In this document: positions 1 to 9,889 of the stretch, piece by piece
Layout of the letters: each line of letters starts with the position of its first letter
Numbering within the stretch: the first letter of the stretch is position 1
Assembly (NCBI GenBank): GCA_002255365.1
Contig: NCBI01000018.1
Coordinates: 1 to 64,000 of the forward strand
Length of the DNA: 64,000 nucleotides
DNA from: Chromatiales bacterium 21-64-14
Lineage (GTDB): Bacteria > Pseudomonadota > Gammaproteobacteria > 21-64-14
Direction of reading: 5' to 3'
Translations under genes and position numbers: made by a program
The notes under the pieces: generated by a model
Database searches by the model: none
What the model saw: only the letters and a program-made list of their open reading frames with translations
Told to the model about the DNA's origin: nothing

Positions 1-204
1 AAAATAATTATCTATAAATTACATTAAATAATGTGACTTAGGAGAAGCACTCGCCCCGCCGATACCTTAGATACTGGCAACAGCCGCAGACCCAACAGCT
101 GTACACAAGCATGGTTCCCGCGAATATATCCGCGCAAGGTGCGGCGATTTAGGCTTAAAACAGAGTGTATTTCAATGTTTTAGCGACGCAATGGTAGGAA
201 TTAC
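1..204. other. upstream region of the first gene
   Basis: No gene is visible here. The first 50 bases are very AT-rich and hold a short inverted repeat at 21-34 (arms ACATTA and TAATGT, two-base spacer) that could be an operator or chance in AT-rich DNA. The sequence AGGAATTAC just before 205 serves as the ribosome binding site of the next gene. Confidence 0.3.
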
Positions 205-1248
205 ATGGGTTTCAGGGTGAAAGGGAAGGTGGGAAAGCGGATCAGCCAGTGGCTGACGCGCGACCACGGCTTGGTCCACGCTTCAACCCTGTGCGATTTT
301 GAACGTCTGCGCTTCGAGACCCGCCCTGGGGATGTTCTGCTGGTGGAAGGCCGCAGCCGCGTTAGCGAAGTCATCAAAGTCATTACCCAGAGCGCTTGGA
401 CTCATTCTGCGCTGTACATCGGGCGGGTACACGATATCGAAGACCCCGCGGTGCGCGAGCGGGTGCTGGAATTCTATGACGGCAATCCCAACGACCAACT
501 ACTGATCGAGGCCCTGCTTGGTGAAGGCACGGTGGTCAATCCGCTGTCCAAATATCGCTCCGAGCACCTGCGCATCTGCCGTCCCGGCGCGCTCTCCCCT
601 GCCGACGCCCAAAAGGTGATCAATCAGGCCGTGGCAAAACTCGGATACGATTATGACGTGCGCCAATTGCTGGATCTGGCGCGCTTTCTATTTCCCTACA
701 GCGTTTTGCCCCGGCGTTGGCGTTCCAGCCTGTTTGAGCACAACGCTGGGGCGCCGACGCGCACCGTGTGTTCGTCCATGCTGGCCGAGGCGTTCAACGC
801 TGTGCAATTCCCAATCTTGCCGATCGTCGAACGCCGGGACGACGGTACGGTCCGACTGTTTCAGCGCAACGCGAGGTTGTTCACTCCGCGCGATTTCGAC
901 TATTCTCCTTACTTCGAGATCATCAAATATCCGTTCCTGGGCCTCAACGAGCTTTCTTCCTACCGCAAGTTGCCCTGGGACGAGAGCGGGCGGGTATGCA
1001 ATTCGGAGAACGATTGCTACCTGCCTGAGCCGGCGTCTGTCCATGGGGTCGCGGACGCACGCGGTGGGCGTCAAACTGATCACACGACGCAGCTTGCACG
1101 AAATCCGCCGGTGGCGGCCAATAAAACGTCGGCGTGCTCCGCCGCCCCTGGCCCACCCACCAGCCGCGGCTCAGCCTTAACGACGTTGTTTCGTTCGATG
1201 GGCCCCCGCGCCCGCGGGGCCACGCCGCGCAAGAAACAGGAAGAATAG
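205..1248 (+). CDS. YiiX/YebB-like NlpC/P60-type hydrolase (permuted papain fold)
   Basis: A 347-residue protein resembling the YiiX/YaeF permuted papain-like amidases (peptidase C92 type). The N-terminal part has the family pattern PGDVLLVEG followed by WTHSALYIG, which supplies the histidine. The cysteine comes later in TVCSSMLAEAF near residue 190, the circularly permuted order expected of this family. The substrate is unknown; relatives are thought to cleave amide bonds in cell-wall or lipid conjugates. The last 80 residues are low complexity, rich in Ala, Pro and Arg, and outside the conserved domain. No signal peptide is evident. The start has a good RBS (AGGAA). fadE begins two bases after the stop, so the two are probably co-transcribed. 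Family confident, function not. Confidence 0.75.
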   Translation: MGFRVKGKVGKRISQWLTRDHGLVHASTLCDFERLRFETRPGDVLLVEGRSRVSEVIKVITQSAWTHSALYIGRVHDIEDPAVRERVLEFYDGNPNDQLLIEALLGEGTVVNPLSKYRSEHLRICRPGALSPADAQKVINQAVAKLGYDYDVRQLLDLARFLFPYSVLPRRWRSSLFEHNAGAPTRTVCSSMLAEAFNAVQFPILPIVERRDDGTVRLFQRNARLFTPRDFDYSPYFEIIKYPFLGLNELSSYRKLPWDESGRVCNSENDCYLPEPASVHGVADARGGRQTDHTTQLARNPPVAANKTSACSAAPGPPTSRGSALTTLFRSMGPRARGATPRKKQEE

Positions 1249-1250
1249 TC

Positions 1251-3707
1251 ATGACCGTGGCCGCCTGGACTCTAAGCCTGTTGATACTGCTTGGCGCCCT
1301 CGCCTATTTGCGCGTCCCGCTGATCGGATCAAGCCTTTTCGTTACTGCATGGCTGACTACCTTGACCATGTCGGGTGCGACGTGGTGGGCACTTGTTCCC
1401 TTTTGGCTGGTCTGGATCGGACTGGCAACCTTGCTCAACGTGACTCCTCTGCGGCGGCGTTGGATCAGCGATCCGGTTTTGAGGGTGTTCCGCACGGTGT
1501 TACCCACCATGTCCGGGACCGAACGTGAAGCGCTGGAGGCGGGCAATGTATGGTGGGACGCGGAACTATTCAGCGGTCGTCCCCGGTGGCGCCGTCTGCT
1601 GGAATCCGCGGCGCCCGGCTTGACGGAACGGGAGCAGGCCTTCCTGGACGGCCCGGTGGAGACACTGTGCCGGATGTTGGACGACTGGCGGATCACCCAC
1701 CACGACCATGATTTGCCCGCCGAGGTGTGGCGCTTCATTAAACAGCAGGGCTTCTTCGGAATGATCATCCCGCGTTCCTTTGGCGGGCTGGGCTTCTCCG
1801 CCCTCGCGCACTCCGAAGTGGTGATGAAGGTCGCGACCCGCAGTGTTACTGCGGCAACTACTGTCATGGTCCCCAACTCCCTGGGGCCCGCGCAGTTGTT
1901 GCTGGAGTATGGTACCGACGAGCAGAAGGAATACTATCTTCCGCGCTTGGCGCGTGGTGAGGAGGTGCCCTGTTTCGCCCTCACCGGCCCGGAAGCCGGC
2001 AGCGACGCCGCATCCATGCCAGACACCGGGATCGTCTGCCGCGGCAGCTTTCGGGGTCGGGAGATCACTGGCATCCGACTGAACTGGGACAAGCGTTACA
2101 TCACCCTGGCCCCGGTAGCTACGGTCCTGGGACTCGCCTTCAAACTCTACGATCCGGAAGCTCTGCTGGGTAAGCGGGAGGACCTGGGGATCACGCTCGC
2201 GCTGATCCCGACGGATACCCCTGGAGTGGTCACCGGCCGGCGCCACTTGCCGTTGAATATCCCGTTCCAGAACGGACCCACCCAGGGCAAGGATGTGTTC
2301 ATTCCCGTGGACTGGATCATCGGCGGTCCGGCCCGTGCCGGCTCCGGGTGGCGCATGCTGATGGAGTGCCTCGCTGACGGACGTTCCATCTCGTTGCCGG
2401 CTCTGAGTACCGCTGCCGGTAAGCTCAGCGCCCGTGCGGTGGGCGCCTATGCGCGCGTGCGGCGCCAGTTCAAACTGCCCATCGGGCGTTTCGAGGGCGT
2501 CGAGGAGGCCCTGGCCCGGATCGCGGGCAACGCCTACCTGATGGATGCGACACGACGGGTTACCGCCGGGGCCGTGGACTCCGGCTGCAAGCCCTCGGTG
2601 CTCTCGGCGATCGCGAAATATCACCTGACCGAGCGTATGCGCACCGTGACCAACAACGCCATGGATGTACTAGGCGGTGCCGGAATCTGCCTCGGGCCCC
2701 GTAACGTCATGGGCCGTGGGTATCAGGGTGTGCCCATCAGCATCACCGTGGAAGGCGCGAACATCCTGACCCGTAACATGATCATCTTCGGCCAGGGTGC
2801 GATCCGCTGCCATCCTTACGTGCTGCGCGAGATGGAAGCGGTGGCGGATCCGGATGCGGAGCGCGGCGCTAAGTCCTTCGACGGTGTCTTGCTTGGCCAT
2901 ATGGGTTTCGTGGTGAGCAATGCGGTGCGCGCGGTCTTTCTGGGATTCACGGGTGCCCGGCTGGTGCCGGTACCCGGCGGGCGTGCGACGCAGCGCTGGT
3001 ATCGGCAGGTGGTGCGCATGAGCGCGGCCCTGGCGTTGGCGGCCGACGTGTCGATGGGGGCGCTCGGTGGCAGCCTGAAGCGTCGCGAGCGGCTGTCGGC
3101 CCGGCTCGGCGACGTGTTGAGCCACTTGTATCTGATATCCGCGTGCCTGCGCCATTATGAGGACCAGGGCCGCCCCGCGGAGGACCTGCCCTTGCTGCGC
3201 TGGGCCTGCGAGGACTCCCTGGCTCGCGCCCAGGACGCCTTGATGGGGTTGCTGCGCAACTTCCCGGTGCGCCCGCTGGCGTGGCTGTTGCGGGTGCTGG
3301 TATTCCCGCTCGGGTTGCCCTATTCCGTACCCAGCGACGCCCTCGATCATCAGGTGGCGGATCTGCTGCTGGAACCTTCCCCCGCCCGTCACCGACTCAC
3401 CGCGGGGATGTTTATCCCCGACGACCTGAGACAAAACGTGGGGCGTTTGGAACACGCACTCGCGCGCGTCCTGGAGGCGGAACCCATGGAACGACGGCTC
3501 CTGGAGGCGGTTAAACAAGGGATCCTCCCCGCCGGTACCCTGGAGGAACTGATCACCGGTGGACTCGCGAACCGGATTATCACCGAGGCGGAAGCCGAGC
3601 GTCTGCGGGACGCGGACGCGGCACGCCGGGAAGCGATCGCCGTGGACGATTTCCCGCCGGACCTCGGTCTCGGGCGCCCGAACCCGGTGGGCACGTTGGA
3701 CGCCTAA
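1251..3707 (+). CDS. fadE: acyl-CoA dehydrogenase FadE
   Basis: Catalyses the first, FAD-dependent step of fatty-acid beta-oxidation, acyl-CoA to trans-2-enoyl-CoA. The 818-residue product matches the large FadE type (about 814 residues in E. coli), with N-terminal hydrophobic segments, the blocks PCFALTGPEAGSDA, NKRYITLAP-like (here DKRYITLAP) and ITVEGANILTR. The Glu in that last motif, near residue 501, is the probable catalytic base. The C-terminal FadE-specific region continues to the end (SLKRRERLSARLGD). The ATG at 1251 is preceded by AGGAAGA; a longer in-frame opening overlaps the upstream gene and is unlikely. It heads a same-strand set of beta-oxidation genes but is separated from the thiolase by about 480 bp. 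Confidence 0.95.
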   Translation: MTVAAWTLSLLILLGALAYLRVPLIGSSLFVTAWLTTLTMSGATWWALVPFWLVWIGLATLLNVTPLRRRWISDPVLRVFRTVLPTMSGTEREALEAGNVWWDAELFSGRPRWRRLLESAAPGLTEREQAFLDGPVETLCRMLDDWRITHHDHDLPAEVWRFIKQQGFFGMIIPRSFGGLGFSALAHSEVVMKVATRSVTAATTVMVPNSLGPAQLLLEYGTDEQKEYYLPRLARGEEVPCFALTGPEAGSDAASMPDTGIVCRGSFRGREITGIRLNWDKRYITLAPVATVLGLAFKLYDPEALLGKREDLGITLALIPTDTPGVVTGRRHLPLNIPFQNGPTQGKDVFIPVDWIIGGPARAGSGWRMLMECLADGRSISLPALSTAAGKLSARAVGAYARVRRQFKLPIGRFEGVEEALARIAGNAYLMDATRRVTAGAVDSGCKPSVLSAIAKYHLTERMRTVTNNAMDVLGGAGICLGPRNVMGRGYQGVPISITVEGANILTRNMIIFGQGAIRCHPYVLREMEAVADPDAERGAKSFDGVLLGHMGFVVSNAVRAVFLGFTGARLVPVPGGRATQRWYRQVVRMSAALALAADVSMGALGGSLKRRERLSARLGDVLSHLYLISACLRHYEDQGRPAEDLPLLRWACEDSLARAQDALMGLLRNFPVRPLAWLLRVLVFPLGLPYSVPSDALDHQVADLLLEPSPARHRLTAGMFIPDDLRQNVGRLEHALARVLEAEPMERRLLEAVKQGILPAGTLEELITGGLANRIITEAEAERLRDADAARREAIAVDDFPPDLGLGRPNPVGTLDA

Positions 3708-4188
3708 ATCTTGCCCGCGCCATTCGTCAAGGGCTGTGGAGGATGGCGCGGTGCACAGCTCGGATCGCGCCGCCCTGGAGTAAACCCCATCGCCATGACC
3801 AGGGGGCGAGCGAGCACCCACTAGCGCCGGGACAACAGACCGCGGACGCGCCCCAGGTGTGCGGTGCACCGGGTGGTACGGACGCCCCGTGAATGCTGCG
3901 GACCTTATAAAAAAACCACCCCGCAGCTTCGCCCGGGCGGGAAATTCCGGGGATATTCACCAGGATTCCCGCTACGCCCCGGTGTATGGCCCGCTCTTCT
4001 GCGCCCGGGTGGCGATTCCCCGGTCCTACTGCGCCGGGCTTGTTGTCAGTGCCCCCTGACGTTATCGTCAACAATCCGGGCGGAGGCTTGCCCGCAAGCA
4101 TCCGCGCGGCGGTGTATCATGGCTTCGCGGCGTGACCGTGCGCATCCTGGCGGTGGGGGCACACCGGAATGCCTGAGGAGTCTGGAGC
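3708..4188. other. fadE-thiolase intergenic region with an inverted repeat
   Basis: No convincing gene lies in these 481 bases. The notable element is at 4040-4074: TTGTTG and CAACAA arms enclosing TCAG/CTGA, giving a nested palindrome that could be an operator for a fatty-acid-responsive regulator or a structured RNA. The thiolase RBS (GAGGAG) lies at the right edge. Confidence 0.35.
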
Positions 4189-5505
4189 ATGACACAACGC
4201 AAGCACAGCGGTTACCCGGGGCGTGCGGTGTACGTGGTGGACGGCAGCCGTACGCCCCAGCTCAAGGCGAAGGACCGGCCTGGTGCCTTCGCGGCGGCGG
4301 ACTTGGCGGTGGCTGCGGGCCGGCCGCTGCTCGCGCGACAACCGTTCGAACCCCCGGACCTCGATGAAGTGATTCTGGGCTGCGTGATGCCCAACGCCGA
4401 TGAGGCGAATATCGGACGCATCGCCGCGCTGCGCCTTGGTTGCGGCAAGCGCGTGCCCGGGTGGACCGTGCAGCGGAACTGCGCTTCGGGTATGCAAGCC
4501 CTGGATTGCGCGGCACGCAACATCGCCGACGGGCGTTCGGACTTGGTATTGGCCGGCGGCGTGGAGGCCATGAGTCATGCGCCGGTGCTGCTCGGGGAGG
4601 CGATGGTGGCCTGGCTCGGGGCTTGGCGCGGCGCGCGCAGTTTCGGTCAGCGGATAAAAGCCCTGAGCCAACTGCGGCCTAGGCATTTTCAACTCATTAT
4701 CGGCTTGCTGCGCGGTCTCACCGATCCAGTGGTCGGCCTTTCCATGGGGCAGACCGCGGAAAATGTGGCATATCGCTTTGGGATCTCCCGGGACACCATG
4801 GATCAACTGGCCCTGGAGAGCCACCGGCGCCTTGCCGAGGCTCAGGATCAGGGACGCCTGGCCAATGAGGTCGAGGTAATCTTCGATTCCCGCGGTCACC
4901 ACTACGATTTCGACGACGGGCTGCGGCGCGATACCGATTTGGCGAAGCTCGCCCGCTTGCGCCCGGTCTTCGACCGGCCGTTTGGTCTGGTCACCGCCGG
5001 CAACAGCGCACAGATCACCGATGGGGCTGCTTGGCTGATCCTGGCGTGCGAGGAGGTCATTCAGCGCCATCAGCTTCCGGTGCTGGGACGGATCGTCGAT
5101 TGCAGTTGGGCAGCGCTCGATCCGGCGCAGATGGGACTGGGCCCGGTGCACGCCAGCACTCCGCTCCTCGAGAGTCACGGGCTCGCGCTTCAAGATGTCG
5201 ATTATTGGGAACTCAACGAGGCATTCGCCGCCCAGGTCCTGGCCTGCCTTGCCGCGTGGGAGGATGAGGATTACTGCCGTGCGGAGTTAGGCCAGAAAAA
5301 CGCCCTGGGCTCGATTGACCGCAGTCGCTTGAATGTCGATGGCGGCGGTATCGCACTGGGACATCCGATTGGCGCCACAGGCGCGCGGATCGTACTGCAT
5401 CTGCTCCATGTCCTGGAACGGGAAGGCGCACGCCGGGGCATAGCGACCTTGTGTATCGGCGGCGGCCAAGGCGGCGCCATGCTGGTGGAACGGGACGGGG
5501 GGTAG
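4189..5505 (+). CDS. fadI: acetyl-CoA C-acyltransferase (FadI-type thiolase)
   Basis: Performs the last step of beta-oxidation, thiolytic cleavage of 3-ketoacyl-CoA to acetyl-CoA and a shortened acyl-CoA. At 438 residues it has FadI size (436 in E. coli). The nucleophilic Cys is residue 98 in QRNCASGMQ. The C-terminal thiolase signatures GGGIALGHPIGATGARI and CIGGGQGGAM supply the second His and Cys. The start has a GAGGAG ribosome site. It ends six bases before fadJ, so the pair probably forms the trifunctional complex from one transcript, as FadI/FadJ do. The N-terminus has an extended lysine/proline insertion. A FadA-type role is possible, but the length and the partner favour FadI. Confidence 0.9.
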   Translation: MTQRKHSGYPGRAVYVVDGSRTPQLKAKDRPGAFAAADLAVAAGRPLLARQPFEPPDLDEVILGCVMPNADEANIGRIAALRLGCGKRVPGWTVQRNCASGMQALDCAARNIADGRSDLVLAGGVEAMSHAPVLLGEAMVAWLGAWRGARSFGQRIKALSQLRPRHFQLIIGLLRGLTDPVVGLSMGQTAENVAYRFGISRDTMDQLALESHRRLAEAQDQGRLANEVEVIFDSRGHHYDFDDGLRRDTDLAKLARLRPVFDRPFGLVTAGNSAQITDGAAWLILACEEVIQRHQLPVLGRIVDCSWAALDPAQMGLGPVHASTPLLESHGLALQDVDYWELNEAFAAQVLACLAAWEDEDYCRAELGQKNALGSIDRSRLNVDGGGIALGHPIGATGARIVLHLLHVLEREGARRGIATLCIGGGQGGAMLVERDGG

Positions 5506-5511
5506 ACCGCG

Positions 5512-7551
5512 ATGACCGACGAGATCAGGGGCACACACTGGCGTGCCGAAACCGACGATGACAGTATCGTCTGGCTACATTTGGACAAGGCGGACAGTAC
5601 CACCAACACCCTCTCGTCGGAGGTCCTGGAGGAACTGCTCACCATGCTGGGGGCGATCGGGAAACACAACCCGAAAGGACTTGTGTTCCTGTCCAGCAAA
5701 AAAAACGGGTTTATCGCCGGCGCGGATGTGTCGGAATTCCCGAAACTCACCGACACCACGGACGCACGCCGCGCGATCCGTGCCGGCCAATCGGTGATGG
5801 ATCGCATCGATGCCCTGCCCTTTCCCACCGTCGCCATGATCCACGGCTTCTGCGTCGGCGGCGGCCTGGAACTTGCGCTCGCCTGCCGCTACCGGGTCGC
5901 GGAGAACGGGCCCCGGACACGACTGGGCCTTCCGGAAGTGATGCTGGGAATCCACCCGGCCTTCGGCGGGACCATGCGCATGATCCGCACCGTAGGCGCG
6001 CCCCACGGGATGGACCTCATGCTGACTGGGCGCACCGTCAGCGCGCGGGCTGCTCGGCGCATGGGCCTGGTGGATCACGCCGTGTCTCAGCGGCACCTAA
6101 AAAACGCAGCCCGTTCGCTGGTCCTGAACCCGCCCGCGCCGCAGCGCCCGGGGCCGGCCGCCCGCATCGCGGGCTACAGTCTGCTGCGACCTTGGTTTGC
6201 CCGGTACCTGCGCCGCAAGGTCAGCGCCAAGGCCTCCAAGGAACAGTATCCGGCGCCCTACGCCCTGATCGAACTCTGGGAACGGTATGCGGATGAACCG
6301 CAGCGCATGCTCGAGGCGGAGGCGGAGTCCGGTGCGCGGCTCATCATTTCGCCCACCGCCCGTAACCTTCTGCGGGTATTCTTCCTGCGCGAGCGGCTGA
6401 AATCAGCGGGACGGGAGCAGAATTTCGACGTGAACCACGTCCACGTGGTGGGCGCTGGAACGATGGGTGGTGACATCGCCGCATGGTGCGCTATGCAGGG
6501 CTTGCGGGTCACGGTGCAGGATACCCGGCCGGAGGGTCTCGCCCGGGCCGTGGACCGCGCCTATGGCCTGTACCGAAAACGCCTGAAACAGCCGCGCGAG
6601 GTACAGGCGGCTATGGATCGCTTGATCCCGGACCTGACCGGAGCCGGGGCGGCGCACGCCGACCTGGTGATTGAGGCCATCTTCGAGAACGTGGATGCGA
6701 AGCAGGCCCTGTTGCGGGATCTAGTGCCACGCATGAAGCCCGACGCGCTGCTGGCCACCAACACCTCCAGCATTCCCCTGGAGACCTTGGCCGAAGTGCT
6801 GACGGACCCGGGGCGGCTGGTAGGCCTGCACTTCTTCAACCCGGTGGCCAAGATGCCCCTCGTAGAAATAGTGACCGGACCCAATACCACACCGGAGACC
6901 GCAGCGCGGGCCGCGGCATTTGCCCGGCGTATCGACCGCCTGCCACTTCCGGTGAAGAGCGCCCCAGGGTTTCTGGTAAACCGCATTCTGATGCCTTATC
7001 TGCTGGAGGCCGTCACCCTCGAGGCGGAAGGTGTGCCCGCGGTCTTGATCGACCGCGCGGCGGTGCGTTTCGGGATGCCCATGGGACCCGTGGAATTGGC
7101 CGATTCCGTAGGGCTGGACGTATGTCTCTCGGTAGCCGAGATCCTTGCGCAGCGCCTCGGTGGCGCAGTCCCCGCACGCCTGAAGGAACTGGTGGCAAAC
7201 GGGCGCTTGGGTCGCAAGAGCGGCCACGGCTTCTACAAATACGCCAAGGACAAGCCGGTGAAGCCGCGGCCGGACAAGTCCCGCCCGCCGCCCGCAGACC
7301 TCACCGATCGATTGATTCTGCCGATGCTGGACGAAGCGGTAGCGTGCCTGCGTGAGCAGGTGGTGGAGAATGGCGACCTGGTGGATGCCGGGATGGTATT
7401 CGGTACCGGTTTCGCGCCTTTTCGTGGCGGCCCCATGCATTACATACGGGATCAGGGAGCGGACGTGATCCTGCGGCGCATGCAACGTCTGGAACAATCC
7501 TACGGCGCCCGCTTCGCGCCCGACATCGGGTGGTCCGATCTCAAACCTTGA
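5512..7551 (+). CDS. fadJ: bifunctional enoyl-CoA hydratase / 3-hydroxyacyl-CoA dehydrogenase (FadJ-type)
   Basis: Hydrates 2-enoyl-CoA and then oxidises the 3-hydroxyacyl-CoA with NAD. Residues 1-190 are the crotonase domain; both catalytic glutamates are present, in GGGLELALAC and GLPEVMLGI. The NAD-binding Rossmann motif GAGTMGG begins near residue 314, and the dehydrogenase His lies in LHFFNPVAKMP. The C-terminal 3-hydroxyacyl-CoA domain follows with GRKSGHGFYKY. At 679 residues it is slightly shorter than E. coli FadJ (714). It sits between the thiolase and an acyl-CoA synthetase with very short gaps, consistent with one operon. Confidence 0.92.
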   Translation: MTDEIRGTHWRAETDDDSIVWLHLDKADSTTNTLSSEVLEELLTMLGAIGKHNPKGLVFLSSKKNGFIAGADVSEFPKLTDTTDARRAIRAGQSVMDRIDALPFPTVAMIHGFCVGGGLELALACRYRVAENGPRTRLGLPEVMLGIHPAFGGTMRMIRTVGAPHGMDLMLTGRTVSARAARRMGLVDHAVSQRHLKNAARSLVLNPPAPQRPGPAARIAGYSLLRPWFARYLRRKVSAKASKEQYPAPYALIELWERYADEPQRMLEAEAESGARLIISPTARNLLRVFFLRERLKSAGREQNFDVNHVHVVGAGTMGGDIAAWCAMQGLRVTVQDTRPEGLARAVDRAYGLYRKRLKQPREVQAAMDRLIPDLTGAGAAHADLVIEAIFENVDAKQALLRDLVPRMKPDALLATNTSSIPLETLAEVLTDPGRLVGLHFFNPVAKMPLVEIVTGPNTTPETAARAAAFARRIDRLPLPVKSAPGFLVNRILMPYLLEAVTLEAEGVPAVLIDRAAVRFGMPMGPVELADSVGLDVCLSVAEILAQRLGGAVPARLKELVANGRLGRKSGHGFYKYAKDKPVKPRPDKSRPPPADLTDRLILPMLDEAVACLREQVVENGDLVDAGMVFGTGFAPFRGGPMHYIRDQGADVILRRMQRLEQSYGARFAPDIGWSDLKP

Positions 7552-7558
7552 GGGGCGT

Positions 7559-9358
7559 ATGAGTCAAGCCTCCGCGGATTTCATCAGCCCAGAACAGGCC
7601 CCGACGGTGGCGGCCCAGTTCAGCGAGCGGGTGCGTCGTTCCCCGACAACCGTCGCATATCGCCAATTCGATCCTCAGGCCCAATGTTGGCGGGACTACA
7701 CCTGGGCGATAATGGCCGGGGAAGTGCGACGGTATCAGACCGCTCTCTCCCGGGAGGCGCTCAATCCGGGCGACCGGGTTGCGGTGATGCTGCCCAACTG
7801 CCACGAGTGGGTCGCTTTCGATCAGGCCGCCCTCGGTTCAGGGCTGGTCCTGGTCCCCTTGTATGTGGACGACCGGCCTGAGAATTCAGCCTACATTCTG
7901 AAGGATGCCGGTGTCCGCGTGCTGTTGACCGATGGCGACGCCCAGTGGGACCGCCTCAGGCCCGTGATACAAGCGTTGCCGGCACTGCAGCGGGTGGTAA
8001 CCCTGGGGACGGTGAACAGCGATGACCCGCGGCTCGTAACACTGGAACGCTGGTTGCCTGCCGAGGCTGATGTGCCGGGTGCGGCGAACGTCGAACCCGG
8101 CGCGCTCGCCACCATCGTCTATACTTCCGGCACCACCGGGCGACCGAAAGGCGTCATGCTCAGCCATCGCAATCTGGTCACTAACGCGTATGGCAGCCTG
8201 CAGGCCGTACCCGCCTACCCGGACGATCTGTTCCTTTCGTTTCTTCCCCTTTCTCACACCTTTGAGCGGACAGCGGGCTACTATCTTCCGATCATGAGTG
8301 GAGCCACTGTTGCGTTTGCCCGCTCTATTCCACAACTCGCCGAGGATCTGCAGGACATCCGGCCCACCGGCTTGTTCTCCGTGCCCAGAATCTACGAACG
8401 CGTGTACAACCGCTTGCACGCTCAACTGAGCGAGCGCCCGGCACTGGCACGGGGGCTGTTCGCGGTAACGGTCGCCGTAGGCTGGGCCCGCTTTCTGCAT
8501 CGGCAAGGGCGTGCGCCTTGGCGGTTCTCGTTCCTTGTCTGGCCGTTGCTGGACCGGCTGGTGGCGCGCAAAGTGCGCGCACGGCTTGGCGGGCGCCTGC
8601 GCAATGCCATCTGCGGCGGCGCGCCCCTGTCACCGGCCATCGCGCGGGTATTTATCGGCCTGGGGGTGGAGATCCTGCAAGGCTACGGGCTCACGGAGAG
8701 CAGCCCCGTGATCAGCGTGAATCGCGCCGATGACAACGATCCCGCCAGCGTCGGCAGTCCACTTCCAGGTGTGGACGCGCAAATATCAGAGAGCGGTGAG
8801 CTGCTGACACGAGGACCCAACGTGATGATGGGTTACTGGAACAATCCGGAGGCCACCGGTCACATGATAGACGCCGCGGGTTGGCTCCATACCGGCGACA
8901 AGGCTCGGATCGAGAACGGGCGCATTTACATCACTGGACGGGTCAAGGAAATCATCGTGTTGGCCAACGGGGAGAAAGTCCCGCCGTCGGACATGGAACT
9001 GGCCATCGCATTGGACCCGTTGTTCGATCAGGTCATGGTGATAGGCGAAGGACGCCCATATCTTGGACTTCTGGCGGTGCTTAACCAGGAGGCCTGGATC
9101 CGGCTGGCGAGGAAGCTGGAACTGGATCCGCAAGCCCCGGATTCGCTGACAGACGAGCGACTGCAGGAAATCGTATTGCAACAGGTCGCAAACCGGCTCG
9201 CAAGCTTTCCCGGCTACGCGCAGGTGCGCCGCGCTGCGCTCGCGCTGGAGCCGTGGACCATCGAACGGGGTTTGCTGACCCCGACATTGAAACTGCGCCG
9301 GGCGCGAATCCTGGACCACCATGCCACGCAGGTCGAAGCCTTGTACGAAGGTCATTGA
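7559..9358 (+). CDS. long-chain acyl-CoA synthetase (AMP-forming)
   Basis: Activates fatty acids to acyl-CoA with ATP and CoA, feeding the oxidation enzymes encoded upstream. The 599-residue product has the AMP-binding signature YTSGTTGRPKGVMLSH near residue 188, the A5 motif GYGLTESSPV, and the hinge region TGDKARIENGRIYITGR followed by the catalytic-loop motif VKEIIVLANGEKVPP. The domain arrangement is that of eukaryote-like long-chain synthetases rather than the classic FadD. It starts seven bases after fadJ with AGGGGCG as RBS. Substrate chain length cannot be read from sequence. Confidence 0.9.
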   Translation: MSQASADFISPEQAPTVAAQFSERVRRSPTTVAYRQFDPQAQCWRDYTWAIMAGEVRRYQTALSREALNPGDRVAVMLPNCHEWVAFDQAALGSGLVLVPLYVDDRPENSAYILKDAGVRVLLTDGDAQWDRLRPVIQALPALQRVVTLGTVNSDDPRLVTLERWLPAEADVPGAANVEPGALATIVYTSGTTGRPKGVMLSHRNLVTNAYGSLQAVPAYPDDLFLSFLPLSHTFERTAGYYLPIMSGATVAFARSIPQLAEDLQDIRPTGLFSVPRIYERVYNRLHAQLSERPALARGLFAVTVAVGWARFLHRQGRAPWRFSFLVWPLLDRLVARKVRARLGGRLRNAICGGAPLSPAIARVFIGLGVEILQGYGLTESSPVISVNRADDNDPASVGSPLPGVDAQISESGELLTRGPNVMMGYWNNPEATGHMIDAAGWLHTGDKARIENGRIYITGRVKEIIVLANGEKVPPSDMELAIALDPLFDQVMVIGEGRPYLGLLAVLNQEAWIRLARKLELDPQAPDSLTDERLQEIVLQQVANRLASFPGYAQVRRAALALEPWTIERGLLTPTLKLRRARILDHHATQVEALYEGH

Positions 9359-9371
9359 GAAAATCAGGAAC

Positions 9372-9794
9372 ATGAGCGTCAAGCAAAATCAGGTGTCGGA
9401 AACCGGCGAACTCACCCTGCGGGTAGCACCGATGCCCCGGGACACGAACAGCTCCGGTGACGTGTTCGGTGGATGGCTTATGGCGCAGGCCGATATCGCA
9501 GGCAGTATCGTGGCCTATCGGCGTGCGCGTGGGCGCGTTGTGACCGTTGCGGTCAATTCGTTCCTCTTTCTGCAACCGGTGTTCGTCGCTGACCTGGTGA
9601 GTTTCTTCGCGGAAGTGGTACGGATCGGGAACACCTCCATGACCGTGGACGTACGTATCTATGTGGAGCGGGACCAAGATGGGGTCCCCTACCAGGGGAA
9701 AGTCGCAGAAGCGCGGATTACCTACGTTGCCCTGGATGAAAACCGGCGGCCCCGTGCGGTCCAGTGTCCACCGTCTTCCTCCGACGCGTCGTAA
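9372..9794 (+). CDS. YciA-like acyl-CoA thioesterase
   Basis: A 140-residue single hotdog-domain thioesterase that hydrolyses acyl-CoA to free acid and CoA, probably balancing the CoA pool during fatty-acid turnover. The segment TNSSGDVFGGWLMAQADIAG contains the conserved Asn and Asp of the YciA/BACH family; VNSFLFLQPVFVADLV is the following core strand. The ATG at 9372 lies 13 bases beyond the synthetase stop; an earlier in-frame start would overlap that gene. It is the last gene of the fad group. Confidence 0.85.
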   Translation: MSVKQNQVSETGELTLRVAPMPRDTNSSGDVFGGWLMAQADIAGSIVAYRRARGRVVTVAVNSFLFLQPVFVADLVSFFAEVVRIGNTSMTVDVRIYVERDQDGVPYQGKVAEARITYVALDENRRPRAVQCPPSSSDAS

Positions 9795-9803
9795 CCATGC
9801 GGT

Positions 9804-9889
9804 CATCGTGACATGACAGGGACGCGACGTTCGCATCGCCATACCGATCTATGTCACGATGCTGCGTGGGTGGGTCGTACCCAACGCAG
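9804..9889 (+). terminator. hairpins after the fatty-acid oxidation genes
   Basis: Two consecutive inverted repeats follow the thioesterase stop. The first has perfect 11-base arms at 9804-9814 and 9851-9861 (CATCGTGACAT). The second, 9862-9889, pairs CTGCGTGGGT with ACCCAACGCAG with one bulged base. There is no U-tract, so this is either a factor-dependent terminator or an RNA-stabilising 3-prime end. Confidence 0.4.

Noticed and set aside
2670..3869. 399-codon frame on the minus strand
   Set aside because: Antisense shadow of fadE in GC-rich DNA.
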